A stretch of DNA of 64,000 nucleotides, taken from Planctomycetaceae bacterium (lineage in GTDB: Bacteria; Planctomycetota; Phycisphaerae; UBA1845; UTPLA1). Where the stretch lies: positions 744,001 through 808,000 of the forward strand of contig CP030884.1 of assembly GCA_006969385.1 (NCBI GenBank), written 5' to 3'. A model generated the notes under the pieces. The model saw nothing but the letters and a program-made list of their open reading frames with translations. It did no database searches and was not told where the DNA came from. Below, in pieces: positions 33,592-41,655 of this stretch. The stretch's first letter is position 1, and the number at the start of each line of letters is the position of its first letter. The translations under genes and the position numbers were made by a program.

Positions 33592-34344
33592 CTAAGCGAT
33601 ACGGCCCACATCGTTGACGAGCCGCCCCAGCGACTCGTCCTGCATCTGAATCATCGAAGCGCTCATTTCGTATGCTCGCGCCGCCGTCATCATGTCCACC
33701 AACATCGACGCCGGATCGCTGCCCGATGCTTCGATGGCCTTTTGCCGTACGTTTGCGTTGGTCAACACGGCGGCTCCGCCCGGCGCTTCGTAAAGGTTCT
33801 CACCGATCTTCTGCAACTGCTGCGGATCTTCGAAGCGAAACACACCCAGCCGTGCCACGTCGACGTTGTTCTGCTGAATGCGCCCTTCGCGCGTGATACC
33901 GACCGGCACGTTCGGATCGATCGTGATTGCTTTGCCCGCGGCGTCGAGTACCTTGCCGCCGCTGGCGATGTGTTCTAAACCGCCGTCGGTGCGCAACGTG
34001 AATCGACCGTCGCGCGAGTAGCGCGTGCCTTCCGTCGTCTGAATCGCAAAGAACCCTTCATCGAGCAAGGCGGTATCAAGGTCGTTACCCGTCGGCACGA
34101 TGCTGCCTTGGGAGAAGTCCGTGAAGACCTCTGTCGGAAATAAACCGCCCGTCGCGTTTTCGTAACCTGCCAAGCGCGTGGATGGATTGCCTTCCAGCAG
34201 ATATTCATTGAGCCGCTCGCCAAAGGCGACGCGATCCGGCTTGAAGCCGGGCGTGTCGACCTGCGTCAGGTTGTTGGCAATCACTTCTTGCCGCACCTGC
34301 TGGCTCGCGAGCCCATCTGCTGATAGCCACAATCCGTAAATCAT
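33592..34344 (-). CDS. flgF: FlgF, proximal rod protein
   Basis: The 250-residue protein has the rod signature VIANNLTQVDTPGFKPDRVA near the N-terminus and the C-terminal SMLVDMMTAARAYEMSASMI. It lacks the longer FlgG core, has a shorter middle, and precedes flgG, which together favour FlgF over a second FlgG. Its ATG overlaps the stop of the upstream 95-residue frame (ATGA). The start region has only a weak purine match (GACGAGAA), so translation probably depends on coupling. FlgB, FlgC and FliE genes are not in this window. Confidence 0.88.
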   Translation of the reverse strand: MIYGLWLSADGLASQQVRQEVIANNLTQVDTPGFKPDRVAFGERLNEYLLEGNPSTRLAGYENATGGLFPTEVFTDFSQGSIVPTGNDLDTALLDEGFFAIQTTEGTRYSRDGRFTLRTDGGLEHIASGGKVLDAAGKAITIDPNVPVGITREGRIQQNNVDVARLGVFRFEDPQQLQKIGENLYEAPGGAAVLTNANVRQKAIEASGSDPASMLVDMMTAARAYEMSASMIQMQDESLGRLVNDVGRIA

Positions 34345-34628
34345 TTCTCGTCCGTCGCGTCCTTGGTGTTATCGCTTGCGTTGAAGTCGTTGTCCGTGCT
34401 GCGCGCTTCCAAATGAAACGCCGCTGCCGCCATCACGCATTGACGAATTCGCGCACCGAGTTGATCCACGCGCGGCAGGCGCTGCGCTTCGTGGGTGACT
34501 GCGTTGACAGCAACTCGCTGATGATCAGCTTCGTTTCGCACGCTATTCGACTCCTCACATGCAATGGCCGTAGAACCGGCGGCCAATTCCATTTGCACTC
34601 GGTGTGCCAAAGCGCGCGGAAGCGTCAT
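34341..34628 (-). CDS. Small protein upstream of flgF, unknown
   Basis: The 95-residue frame ends in a four-base overlap with the flgF start, a sign of translational coupling and the main reason to accept it. The sequence is charged and hydrophilic with no signal peptide or membrane segment. The C-terminus is Asp/Asn/Thr-rich. There is no ribosome binding site before the first ATG, and an internal Met (MELAAGST) could be the true start. I do not recognise a family. It is the first gene of the flagellar block. Confidence 0.4.
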   Translation of the reverse strand: MTLPRALAHRVQMELAAGSTAIACEESNSVRNEADHQRVAVNAVTHEAQRLPRVDQLGARIRQCVMAAAAFHLEARSTDNDFNASDNTKDATDEK

Positions 34629-34778
34629 GAAATTTTGGATTTGTCGATTTAAGCTGCGCTGAATGCGTGACTTACGAAAGATAAGAAATTTTCAAGGCGC
34701 GGGTGAAGCAGTGAGATTGATCACCGGCGAAAGTAGCCGTCGCGCAAGCGTCGCCGCCGCCGTTGCAACAATCGCCGA

Positions 34779-35258
34779 TTAGTCGTCGCCGGATAGGTCG
34801 GCCTTGGGCGGTTCGTCTTCGAGCAACCAATCGGGTTTTTTATCGATTCCATAGCGGCTGACGGGTAGCGCAAAAACGGCGCGCCATACCGCATCGTCCG
34901 GCCCCGTCGCCCCGATATAGTACGTTTCGCCGCGTCGCAACGGCCGCGGCCCACGATCCGAGGGCGTGATCTGCACAAAGCCGCGCGGCAATTCGCCGTA
35001 CGGAATCACCAAGTCGGCGGCGGGCACACCGGTCGGATCGCTCGTTTCGATCTCCCAAATCGCTTCACCCTCTGTCGCGATCGCCAATCCACTCACCAAC
35101 GTCGGTTGAAAATCGGCGTCCCAGCGCGCCGCGCGCAGCGTGAGAATCGGTCGCTCATCCTCTAGCGTGATATCGATTTGATTGGGTTGATGACAGCCGA
35201 CCGCGAGCCCGTTAACGAGCAACGCCAGAACCGGACTGCACGAGAGAATGCGGAACAT
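34779..35258 (-). CDS. Putative lipoprotein, unknown family
   Basis: The 159-residue protein has a lipoprotein signal ending VNGLAVGC (Cys22), then a compact domain rich in beta-forming sequence (ILTLRAARWD, AIWEIETSDPTGVPAADLVI, ETYYIGATGPDDAVWRAVF). The last 20 residues are acidic. The YYIGA...WRAVF pattern looks like an immunoglobulin-like or fibronectin-type strand pair, but I cannot name the domain. It would be anchored in a membrane facing the periplasm. It lies alone between flgF and bioY on the same strand as both, 150 bases upstream of the flagellar block. Confidence 0.7.
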   Translation of the reverse strand: MFRILSCSPVLALLVNGLAVGCHQPNQIDITLEDERPILTLRAARWDADFQPTLVSGLAIATEGEAIWEIETSDPTGVPAADLVIPYGELPRGFVQITPSDRGPRPLRRGETYYIGATGPDDAVWRAVFALPVSRYGIDKKPDWLLEDEPPKADLSGDD

Positions 35259-35306
35259 ATAACTCGGATAGGCTGCGGAATTTCCGCTCGAGGAATCGAA
35301 GCCTAG

Positions 35307-35912
35307 TTACGCGTACGGATCGACCGTCGGCAAATCCGTTTCGGGTGCATGCAGCTTCAACCGCGCCATCGGCACGATCATCGCGGCCGTGACCGACTTA
35401 ACGAGCATGCCCGGGACAAACAGCACAGCGCCGTGCCAAATCGCGTCGCCGACGGACAGCGCTTCACCCACGCGGGCCAGCCATGCTGTGCCCAGCAGCA
35501 GAATCAGCAGATGGGCACCGACAAACACGGGCAAGCAGCGCAGGAAGCGACCGCCCCATCCGCGTTCGCAACATAAACCGGCGATATATGCTGCCGGCAA
35601 AAATCCGATCAGATAACCGCCCGTCGGTCCCAGCAGATACGCGGGTCCGGCGCTCCACATGGCGAATACGGGCAAACCGGCCAACCCTTCCAACAAATAG
35701 GCAGCCACCGCCAGCGTGCCGCGCTTGCTGCCGAGCGTTCCCGCGACCAACAATACCGCCAACGTTTGCAACGTCAGCGGCACCGGCACACTGGGAATGC
35801 GAATCTGTGCGGCAAGCGCGATCAGCAAACTGCCGCCGACGATAAACAAACCATCGCGTAACACATTCACGGATGTGGAACCCACCTGCGGCTGAGCCGT
35901 TGCAGTCTTCAT
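35307..35912 (-). CDS. bioY: BioY, biotin transporter S-component
   Basis: The 201-residue protein has about six membrane segments and the BioY motifs VPLTLQTLAVLLVAGTLGSK, EGLAGLPVFA and GPTGGYLIGF. BioY binds biotin in the membrane, either alone or with an energy-coupling ATPase module (EcfAT). No EcfA or EcfT gene is adjacent, so it either works alone or shares a module elsewhere. GAGGCAG sits four bases before the ATG. Upstream (35951-35968) is an imperfect inverted repeat GGCAAGCG-TTTG-CTTACC, which does not match a BirA operator well. Confidence 0.92.
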   Translation of the reverse strand: MKTATAQPQVGSTSVNVLRDGLFIVGGSLLIALAAQIRIPSVPVPLTLQTLAVLLVAGTLGSKRGTLAVAAYLLEGLAGLPVFAMWSAGPAYLLGPTGGYLIGFLPAAYIAGLCCERGWGGRFLRCLPVFVGAHLLILLLGTAWLARVGEALSVGDAIWHGAVLFVPGMLVKSVTAAMIVPMARLKLHAPETDLPTVDPYA

Positions 35913-36026
35913 TTATCTGCCTCTATCAAAAATGAGGAGCTTGAACGAATGGCAAGCGTTTGCTTACCAGCCTACCCTCCCTGAAGTGTAGGGACTATAT
36001 CCCGATTCGATCGGTCGCGAAAGCCA

Positions 36027-37649
36027 TTAAGGCGCGGCGTCGGTCGCTTCGCCCGCGGCCTCAAACGCGAAAATCACGAGTTCATCGCCGCCGCAGACCA
36101 CGTTCGGATCGGCCACGAAGCTGGTCACCCGCGTGAGTTCGTCCGATTCCGCGGCGTCGGGGTACCATTCCGGAAAGATCGCCACCCAGCGCGGTCGATG
36201 TTCGCGCAGATATTGCAGCAGCGTTCCGCCCGCTAGGTAATGATCGACAATCTCAGGCTCGACCAAGCCGACGGTATCGAGAATGCGGCGCTCGCCCAAA
36301 AAACCCAGCGCCCCGATGTCGTTGGTTGCAATGACGTCGTCCGGCTCGGAGTTGGCGCGAATCCACTTGGCCGCCGCCAGATGCATGTCGGCAATGTTCT
36401 TCACCGAAAGCACCGCCAGCGCCCCGAACCCGACGGCACCGACCAGGGCCCACGCCGTCGCGCGGCGCAACTGCTTTGTCAACGACCAGCGCGACCAATC
36501 CCACTTGCCGCCCGCCGTCAGCGAGCCCGTCAACGGAAACGCCCCCACCGCAACGACAATCAAGAGCGGCGTCAGGTGCGCGAAGTAGCGCTGCCCCTGA
36601 AACCAGAGCATGCCCAGCGGATCGACAAACGCGCGCAACAGCGGAAAGCCCACGAGCAACAGCAGCGCCAGCCGCCGCCCCGGCAACGCCCGACCCATAT
36701 CGCGCCACAGCGCCTTGGCATTGGCGCGCAACCCCAACGACAGCGGCAAACACACCGTCGCCAGTCCGACGCCGATCAACAACAAATTCACGATCGGCCA
36801 CACGACCAGCGCCAGCGGAAGAAACCGCCAGTTGCCGTGTTCGATGACGGCAGGCACGCCTTCCAACCAATGCGGCTTCAACGCAAAGTGCGCCACGGCT
36901 TTGGCATCGAACGTCGACGGCACGTTGTGACCGTCGAGTTGCCGATGGAAATAGACATATGTCGCGAATGTGCCGAGCCAAACAATGACGGCAAACGCGA
37001 GTTCGATCCAACGACCGTCGCGCCAACGACCGGCGGGACGCAGCAAGATCTCCAGCCCCAACAGCGGCGCGACGGCAAGGAACTCGGGTCGCATCCACGT
37101 GCATAACGCCAACATGACCGTCGCAAACAATCGCAGCGCCAAGCGCGACGATCCGTACCACCAAACGCCAATCATGCACAAGCACGCGTAGACGGGCGCT
37201 TCCATGCCGGCAAACGCCTGAATCACTGCCGGGCTTGCAACGACGGCCAACAATCCCCCACCCAGCGCCGCCGTGCGTCGGCTCGTCCATTGCATCAGTA
37301 TCTGATAAACCACTGCCGCCGTGAGCAGGCTGAACAAACTCGTGAGCGAAAAACTCGCCCACCGCCATTCGTCAATCCACCGTAAGGCCAGTGACAACAA
37401 CCACGCGAACCCCGGTGCCGTGCAGCCCGAACTCGGCGTGCCCGCGTTGAAAGACATCTCGCCGGATTCGGCCAGATGTCGCGCGAATTGCAGATGGATA
37501 AACGCATCGTCGAGTGGAAACGTGACTTGCCCGACGACGAAATAGGTAACGGTGTAATAGACCGAAGCCAGCGCGAAAAACACCAGCGCGATGAGGCCCA
37601 AGTCGAGAACGGTCTCTCGCGTTCGATTCGAAGGCGCCGTGGCGGACAG
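36027..37649 (-). CDS. GT-C-like integral membrane glycosyltransferase
   Basis: The protein has about 10 membrane segments. An early outside loop carries PLDDAFIHLQFARHL, a double-Asp motif typical of GT-C enzymes that use lipid-linked sugars. The C-terminal soluble part (VIATNDIGALGFLGERRILD and DTVGLVEPE) is common in bacterial membrane proteins of this class. The reaction is probably transfer of a sugar from a polyprenyl phosphate to a surface glycan or protein. The longest standard start is TTG 37601, but an in-frame CTG at 37647-37649 has AAGGAG eight bases upstream and gives a plausible polar N-terminus (MSATAPSNRTRETVLDLG). CTG is therefore proposed as the start. It has no clear operon partner. 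Confidence 0.75.
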   Translation of the reverse strand: MSATAPSNRTRETVLDLGLIALVFFALASVYYTVTYFVVGQVTFPLDDAFIHLQFARHLAESGEMSFNAGTPSSGCTAPGFAWLLSLALRWIDEWRWASFSLTSLFSLLTAAVVYQILMQWTSRRTAALGGGLLAVVASPAVIQAFAGMEAPVYACLCMIGVWWYGSSRLALRLFATVMLALCTWMRPEFLAVAPLLGLEILLRPAGRWRDGRWIELAFAVIVWLGTFATYVYFHRQLDGHNVPSTFDAKAVAHFALKPHWLEGVPAVIEHGNWRFLPLALVVWPIVNLLLIGVGLATVCLPLSLGLRANAKALWRDMGRALPGRRLALLLLVGFPLLRAFVDPLGMLWFQGQRYFAHLTPLLIVVAVGAFPLTGSLTAGGKWDWSRWSLTKQLRRATAWALVGAVGFGALAVLSVKNIADMHLAAAKWIRANSEPDDVIATNDIGALGFLGERRILDTVGLVEPEIVDHYLAGGTLLQYLREHRPRWVAIFPEWYPDAAESDELTRVTSFVADPNVVCGGDELVIFAFEAAGEATDAAP

Positions 37650-37715
37650 GGGTTTATCTCCTTACGACTGCCAACATCGACGCCGCAATAGTGAATAATT
37701 ATCTAAGTTGAGTTA

Positions 37716-38615
37716 TCAATTCTGATTCAACAGCAAGCGCGCCAAACTATATTGCTCTTCATCGGCCGTCGTGAATCCGCTCACACCCATTTGCTCGCAG
37801 ATCACCGGCTCTTTTTCGACCTGATTCAATAGAAAATCCGCCATCTTGACGGCCAGCGCTTGGTTGGTCGCCGGCCCCACGGCAACGACCATTTCGGGAA
37901 CAACCATCGTCTTTGCCAAAATGCGGAAATCGTCCTGCGCTGGTCCCGTGATAAAATTGCCGCCCGTCGCAGGCAACTTCAGAAACTCAATTTCATCCAT
38001 CACGCCCGCCGAAATCGGAAACACATCGCCGCGCAACACGGGAATCGCCACCTTCGCTGCCGCGTCCTTACCCGCATAAAGCCGGCCATCGTAGGCCAGC
38101 GGCGGCGGCAAAATCTCGGTCGCCAATTTGCTCGCGTCCAGCCCTTCGTTCTTCAGCGTCGCCCGCGTGGCATAATCCGTCAGCAAGTCACCGCGATAGC
38201 CATACGCAAATCGCTTACCGGCAAGATCGGGGATGCGTGCGATCGACGAATCCTTACGCGTGATGATGAAAGCCCGTCGCGTGGAGCGACCACCGGGATT
38301 CATCGCCGTTGCCAGCAATTCGAGCTGCGATGCGTTATCGATTTCGCAAAATTCCTTGGCCGACAAGAATGCAAATTCGATCTCGCCCAGCGTTAACTGC
38401 TGGCCCAATGCTTCGCCATCGGGCTGCGCCCGAAACACGACCGGTCGCCCGAACAGCGCTTCCAACTTGGGCGCGAGGGCTCGAAACTCCGACGGCGGCC
38501 CGAGGAACGCCGCCCGCGTCGAGCCGATTTGCACAACGTCGGTTGCCGTTTGCGCACAGCCGACGGCGCTTACCAGCAACAGTCCAAAACAGGCTAAGTG
38601 TGATCGTGTCGTCAC
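37716..38615 (-). CDS. PhnD-like phosphate/phosphonate-type binding lipoprotein
   Basis: The protein of about 299 residues starts at a GTG with AAGGAG eight bases upstream. It has a lipoprotein signal ending LLLVSAVGC (Cys20). The mature part has the periplasmic binding fold of PhnD/SsuA-like proteins: LFGRPVVFRAQPDGEAL, IEFAFLSAKEF, LAGKRFAYGYRGDLLT and the C-terminal FLLNQVEKE helix. It could bind a phosphonate, phosphite or another oxyanion. No ABC permease or ATPase gene is next to it, so it is either an orphan sensor-type protein or served by genes elsewhere. An upstream ATG frame to 38756 is open but lacks the signal architecture. Confidence 0.8.
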   Translation of the reverse strand: MTTRSHLACFGLLLVSAVGCAQTATDVVQIGSTRAAFLGPPSEFRALAPKLEALFGRPVVFRAQPDGEALGQQLTLGEIEFAFLSAKEFCEIDNASQLELLATAMNPGGRSTRRAFIITRKDSSIARIPDLAGKRFAYGYRGDLLTDYATRATLKNEGLDASKLATEILPPPLAYDGRLYAGKDAAAKVAIPVLRGDVFPISAGVMDEIEFLKLPATGGNFITGPAQDDFRILAKTMVVPEMVVAVGPATNQALAVKMADFLLNQVEKEPVICEQMGVSGFTTADEEQYSLARLLLNQN

Positions 38616-38871
38616 TTGAATCACTCCTTCGAAACATGACCGCGCCGCATGCATTCGCTGGTCCGTCAGCACCACGCGTTCGGGCCGAGGTCGGTCGAAG
38701 CGTATGATATTTCGCCTTGGCGAACTTGCCAGTGTACGTCGATGCGTGATTGTCAAATAAATGGGGCAGCATCTGCGGCTCGTCGATTAAAAGAATCGCC
38801 GTGCCAGATCGGCGACACTCCCCGTGCTCGAAATCAACCAACACCTGTACCGATGCGCGAAAGCCGTAAAC

Positions 38872-38913
38872 AAAAAAAATCGGCGTAGCAGATACAAATC
38901 CGCTACGCCGATT
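38872..38913 (-). terminator. Intrinsic terminator after the two lipoprotein paralogues
   Basis: On the minus strand AATCGGCGTAGC (38902-38913) pairs with GCTACGCCGATT (38878-38889). The stem is perfect over 12 bases and is followed by a run of T (complement of 38872-38879). It lies 27 bases after the stop. Confidence 0.93.
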
Positions 38914-38940
38914 CATGAGTTTTAAGCTAAATCGTGTGCT

Positions 38941-40053
38941 TTAGGGCAAGCAGCCGCCGGCATTCGGTCCGCCGGGCGGGATTTGAACCAAATTACCGAA
39001 TGCATCGAGCTGACGCCAAACCACACTCAAAATTCCGGGCTCGATATCCGCCTCCGTCAACGCGATCAGTGTCGCGAAGTCGATCCGACCACCGGGCGGG
39101 AACTCGAAACCTTGGATATTCCCATTGCGGGTTAGGTCGATCGTGGAAACCGGATCCTGAACGCCGACCTCACTGCAACGCGTGCCTTGTATGCGTGCGG
39201 CATTGATCGGCGGGAACGGGATGCCCACGATATTAAAGCCGTTCATATCGGTGTAACGGAACGACGTTTGGCTGCACGGCAACGTTACCTGCGAACACGG
39301 GAAGCGAATATCCTGCGTCGCGTAAACAATGAACTCCGGCGTCGGGATGTCCGAAAAGGCGAACTCGACGCCGATGTTGGCCGGGTTGTTCGGATCGCCC
39401 AAGGCCGGGTTGTTCGGAATCGGAAACTCCAAGCCGAAGAAATCGACCGATTCCAATTCGAGGACCAGCATTTGTTCGCCGCGTTCGAGTTCGAGTTCCA
39501 CGCAGCCGAAGAAGGCGCTGGCACCGATCTCCGAGCCTTCCGGAATGACGACCTCGTAACCGGCGTTCAAATATGTGTTGATAACATCCGGATCGCTCGG
39601 CAAAAAGCCGGGCAGCCGACCGTCCGCACCGATGGTGTTGCGATCTTCCGGACATTCATCGAGCAAATCGCTGTCGGTATCTTCGCATAGCACCTCTTCA
39701 TCAGCGTTGTTAGGCGTGCGATCCGCCGTGACCACCATCAGCATCCGAAACGACACGAAGTTGATCGGGTCGCAATTGAAGATGCTGATATCCATCGTGC
39801 GTTCGTTATCGAGCAGCTCGCAATAGCAATCGATGAAGTTATCGTCGCCGGCGTCTCCACCGCCACCGCCGCCACCACCGCCGCCGCCGCCACCAACCGG
39901 GTCTATCAGGTTGGAATTGAACTGCGCCGCTAGGAACGGACTAATGCTGCCGCAACCGACAAGCCCGGCGGCAAATACGCCCACCAGCGCCAGCGCGGAA
40001 AAACAAATCGAAGCAGCGACCGATTTCGTCGCGTTTGTCTTTTGGTTAACCAT
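38941..40053 (-). CDS. Cysteine-rich lipoprotein paralogue A, polyglycine linker
   Basis: The 370-residue protein has a lipoprotein signal ending AAGLVGC (Cys34) followed by GSISPFLAAQFNSN, a motif shared almost exactly with the protein encoded directly upstream. Thirteen consecutive Gly (residues 54-66) then separate the anchor from the globular part. That part is acidic, contains many Cys likely to pair outside the cytoplasm, and ends with a Pro/Gly-rich tail. I recognise no named domain. Both paralogues lie on one strand, 107 bases apart, ahead of a single terminator, and are probably co-transcribed. A surface or periplasmic role is inferred from the signal only. Confidence 0.75.
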   Translation of the reverse strand: MVNQKTNATKSVAASICFSALALVGVFAAGLVGCGSISPFLAAQFNSNLIDPVGGGGGGGGGGGGGDAGDDNFIDCYCELLDNERTMDISIFNCDPINFVSFRMLMVVTADRTPNNADEEVLCEDTDSDLLDECPEDRNTIGADGRLPGFLPSDPDVINTYLNAGYEVVIPEGSEIGASAFFGCVELELERGEQMLVLELESVDFFGLEFPIPNNPALGDPNNPANIGVEFAFSDIPTPEFIVYATQDIRFPCSQVTLPCSQTSFRYTDMNGFNIVGIPFPPINAARIQGTRCSEVGVQDPVSTIDLTRNGNIQGFEFPPGGRIDFATLIALTEADIEPGILSVVWRQLDAFGNLVQIPPGGPNAGGCLP

Positions 40054-40160
40054 TGAGGAACACTTTCATTCCGGGTTTCTGGGTGCCTGCTACGCCAACA
40101 TCTTAGCGATCAATAACTGTCCTACGTCGCCGCCCTTCAACGGCAATGCGAAACGGTCGC

Positions 40161-41108
40161 TTAAAAGTCGGGCGTTTGAACGGTCTGTGCGTTGCCATCG
40201 ATCACGAGCCAGACCGTCTGGTTGCGCTGGCTGCTGATCGGATCGTCTTCGCGATCCAACACACCAAAAACGATGCTACCGCCGCGACCGAATTGGAACG
40301 GCTGCGTGGTGTCATCCAAGGTTTTGTCCAACAGGAACTGCGGCGCCGAACCGAAGTTTTCGGCACACACCGTGCCCTGAATGCGCGAGGCTTCCGCCGC
40401 CAAGCCGACCGGAATCCCCCCGGCGGTGACATAAACAAAGCCGCGCTGCGTGCACAAGTCGTTACCCGTGCACACGAAGTTCGGACTATTGGTGCCGACG
40501 ACGATCAGTTCCGGCAACGGAATTTCAGTCGAACCGTTGTCCTGCCGCGTCAGCATGCGGCTGGGCAGCGCCACATTCGGAAACGTGATGTTGAGATCAT
40601 CGTTGGGCGGAATGCGGGCGGCGGCACCTTGGTTTTCGCCGAACTCCATCGTGAGGATGCGCGTACCGCTGTTCAACGTCGCGGACTGGCAACCGATATC
40701 GGCCGAATCGCCCGAACCGGGCACGATTGCATCGCTATAGCCGGCGTCGAGATAGTCTTGCAGTTCGGCATCGCAAACGAAACCGCCTAGGCCCGCCGAG
40801 ACGACGAACGTCAACGAAAAATCGACCGAGGTATCGGCAAGATTTTGAATCGTGACTTCGATCGTGCGCGACGATGCCGGTAGATCGCAAACCGACGACA
40901 ATACGTCCGTATCGTCGTCATCGTCATCATCGTTGGGCGGATTGATCACCGGCGGCGCGCCGAGATTTTGCTGCGCATCGACGATATTTTGATTGAACTG
41001 CGCCGCGAGGAACGGACTAATCGAGCCCGAGCCGCAGGCAACCGCAAATGCGGCCAGCGCAGCGAGACAAAGACCGGTGGCAACAACCGTTTGCAAACGA
41101 AATTTCAT
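40161..41108 (-). CDS. Cysteine-rich lipoprotein paralogue B, polyaspartate linker
   Basis: The 315-residue protein has a signal ending AAFAVAC (Cys25) and then GSGSISPFLAAQFNQN, repeated in paralogue A. The linker here is PNDDDDDDD (about 58-66) instead of polyglycine. The mature domain contains SSRTIEVTIQNLADTSVDFS, PELIVVGTNSP and IQGTVCAE, which align in order with segments of paralogue A (TMDISIFN, PEFIVYAT, IQGTRCSE). The two therefore arose by duplication. ATG 41108 has GAGGAG ten bases upstream. The function is unknown. Confidence 0.75.
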   Translation of the reverse strand: MKFRLQTVVATGLCLAALAAFAVACGSGSISPFLAAQFNQNIVDAQQNLGAPPVINPPNDDDDDDDTDVLSSVCDLPASSRTIEVTIQNLADTSVDFSLTFVVSAGLGGFVCDAELQDYLDAGYSDAIVPGSGDSADIGCQSATLNSGTRILTMEFGENQGAAARIPPNDDLNITFPNVALPSRMLTRQDNGSTEIPLPELIVVGTNSPNFVCTGNDLCTQRGFVYVTAGGIPVGLAAEASRIQGTVCAENFGSAPQFLLDKTLDDTTQPFQFGRGGSIVFGVLDREDDPISSQRNQTVWLVIDGNAQTVQTPDF

Positions 41109-41655
41109 AATAGACAAACTCCTCACAGTGTCGTTATGGCCGCGTCGGCGACAAACGAACCGCAAAAGCGAGGCAGGACCGACAGCAAGTAGCGTCGGCG
41201 ATTGCTTCCTTAACCCCTCGTGATGACAGTCATCCCAAAAGTGGAAGTGCGATCACTCCCGGGCGGGCAAATTCGATCATCCCCCAACGGACCATCCGAC
41301 CGAATTTCATTCGATTGTACCCATGCCCAAGTGCCGAAGCAATAATCGCGACCGCTCCGAAGCGCTTGGATTACCGCCCGTTTCGCCCCATTCGGCCCAT
41401 CCAGCCGGGTTTCGTCCGAATACTATGCCGCGGCTCCAATCCTAGCCGTTATCGACATCTGTGCCGGAATCCGAGCGAGTTGGCCGAATCCAAATGAACA
41501 CGTCCGATTCCCTCAAACTTGGATTCGTGCTGCCGCACAGGTAAGATGGTTGTGTTTGTGGCGTTCGCCACGCCTCGTCGGATTCGAAACTCGCAGTGCC
41601 GACACCTCGGCCATCATATTTGGGCAGACTGTCTCAGTGGGGGGTGCGTTTAATC
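41109..41655. other. Divergent intergenic region without a supported gene
   Basis: This segment separates the minus-strand lipoprotein pair from the plus-strand haloperoxidase-like gene and should hold promoters for both. I see no strong promoter match, repeat or convincing coding frame. Confidence 0.4.

Noticed and set aside
35951..35968. BirA operator upstream of bioY
   Set aside because: The inverted repeat GGCAAGCG-TTTG-CTTACC lacks the TTGTAAAC half-sites and spacing of known BirA boxes.
36253..37368. Second minus-strand frame of 371 codons inside the GT-C-like gene
   Set aside because: It overlaps the membrane enzyme in a different frame, has no membrane segments or motif, and is rich in Arg/Ala/Gly as expected of a shadow.
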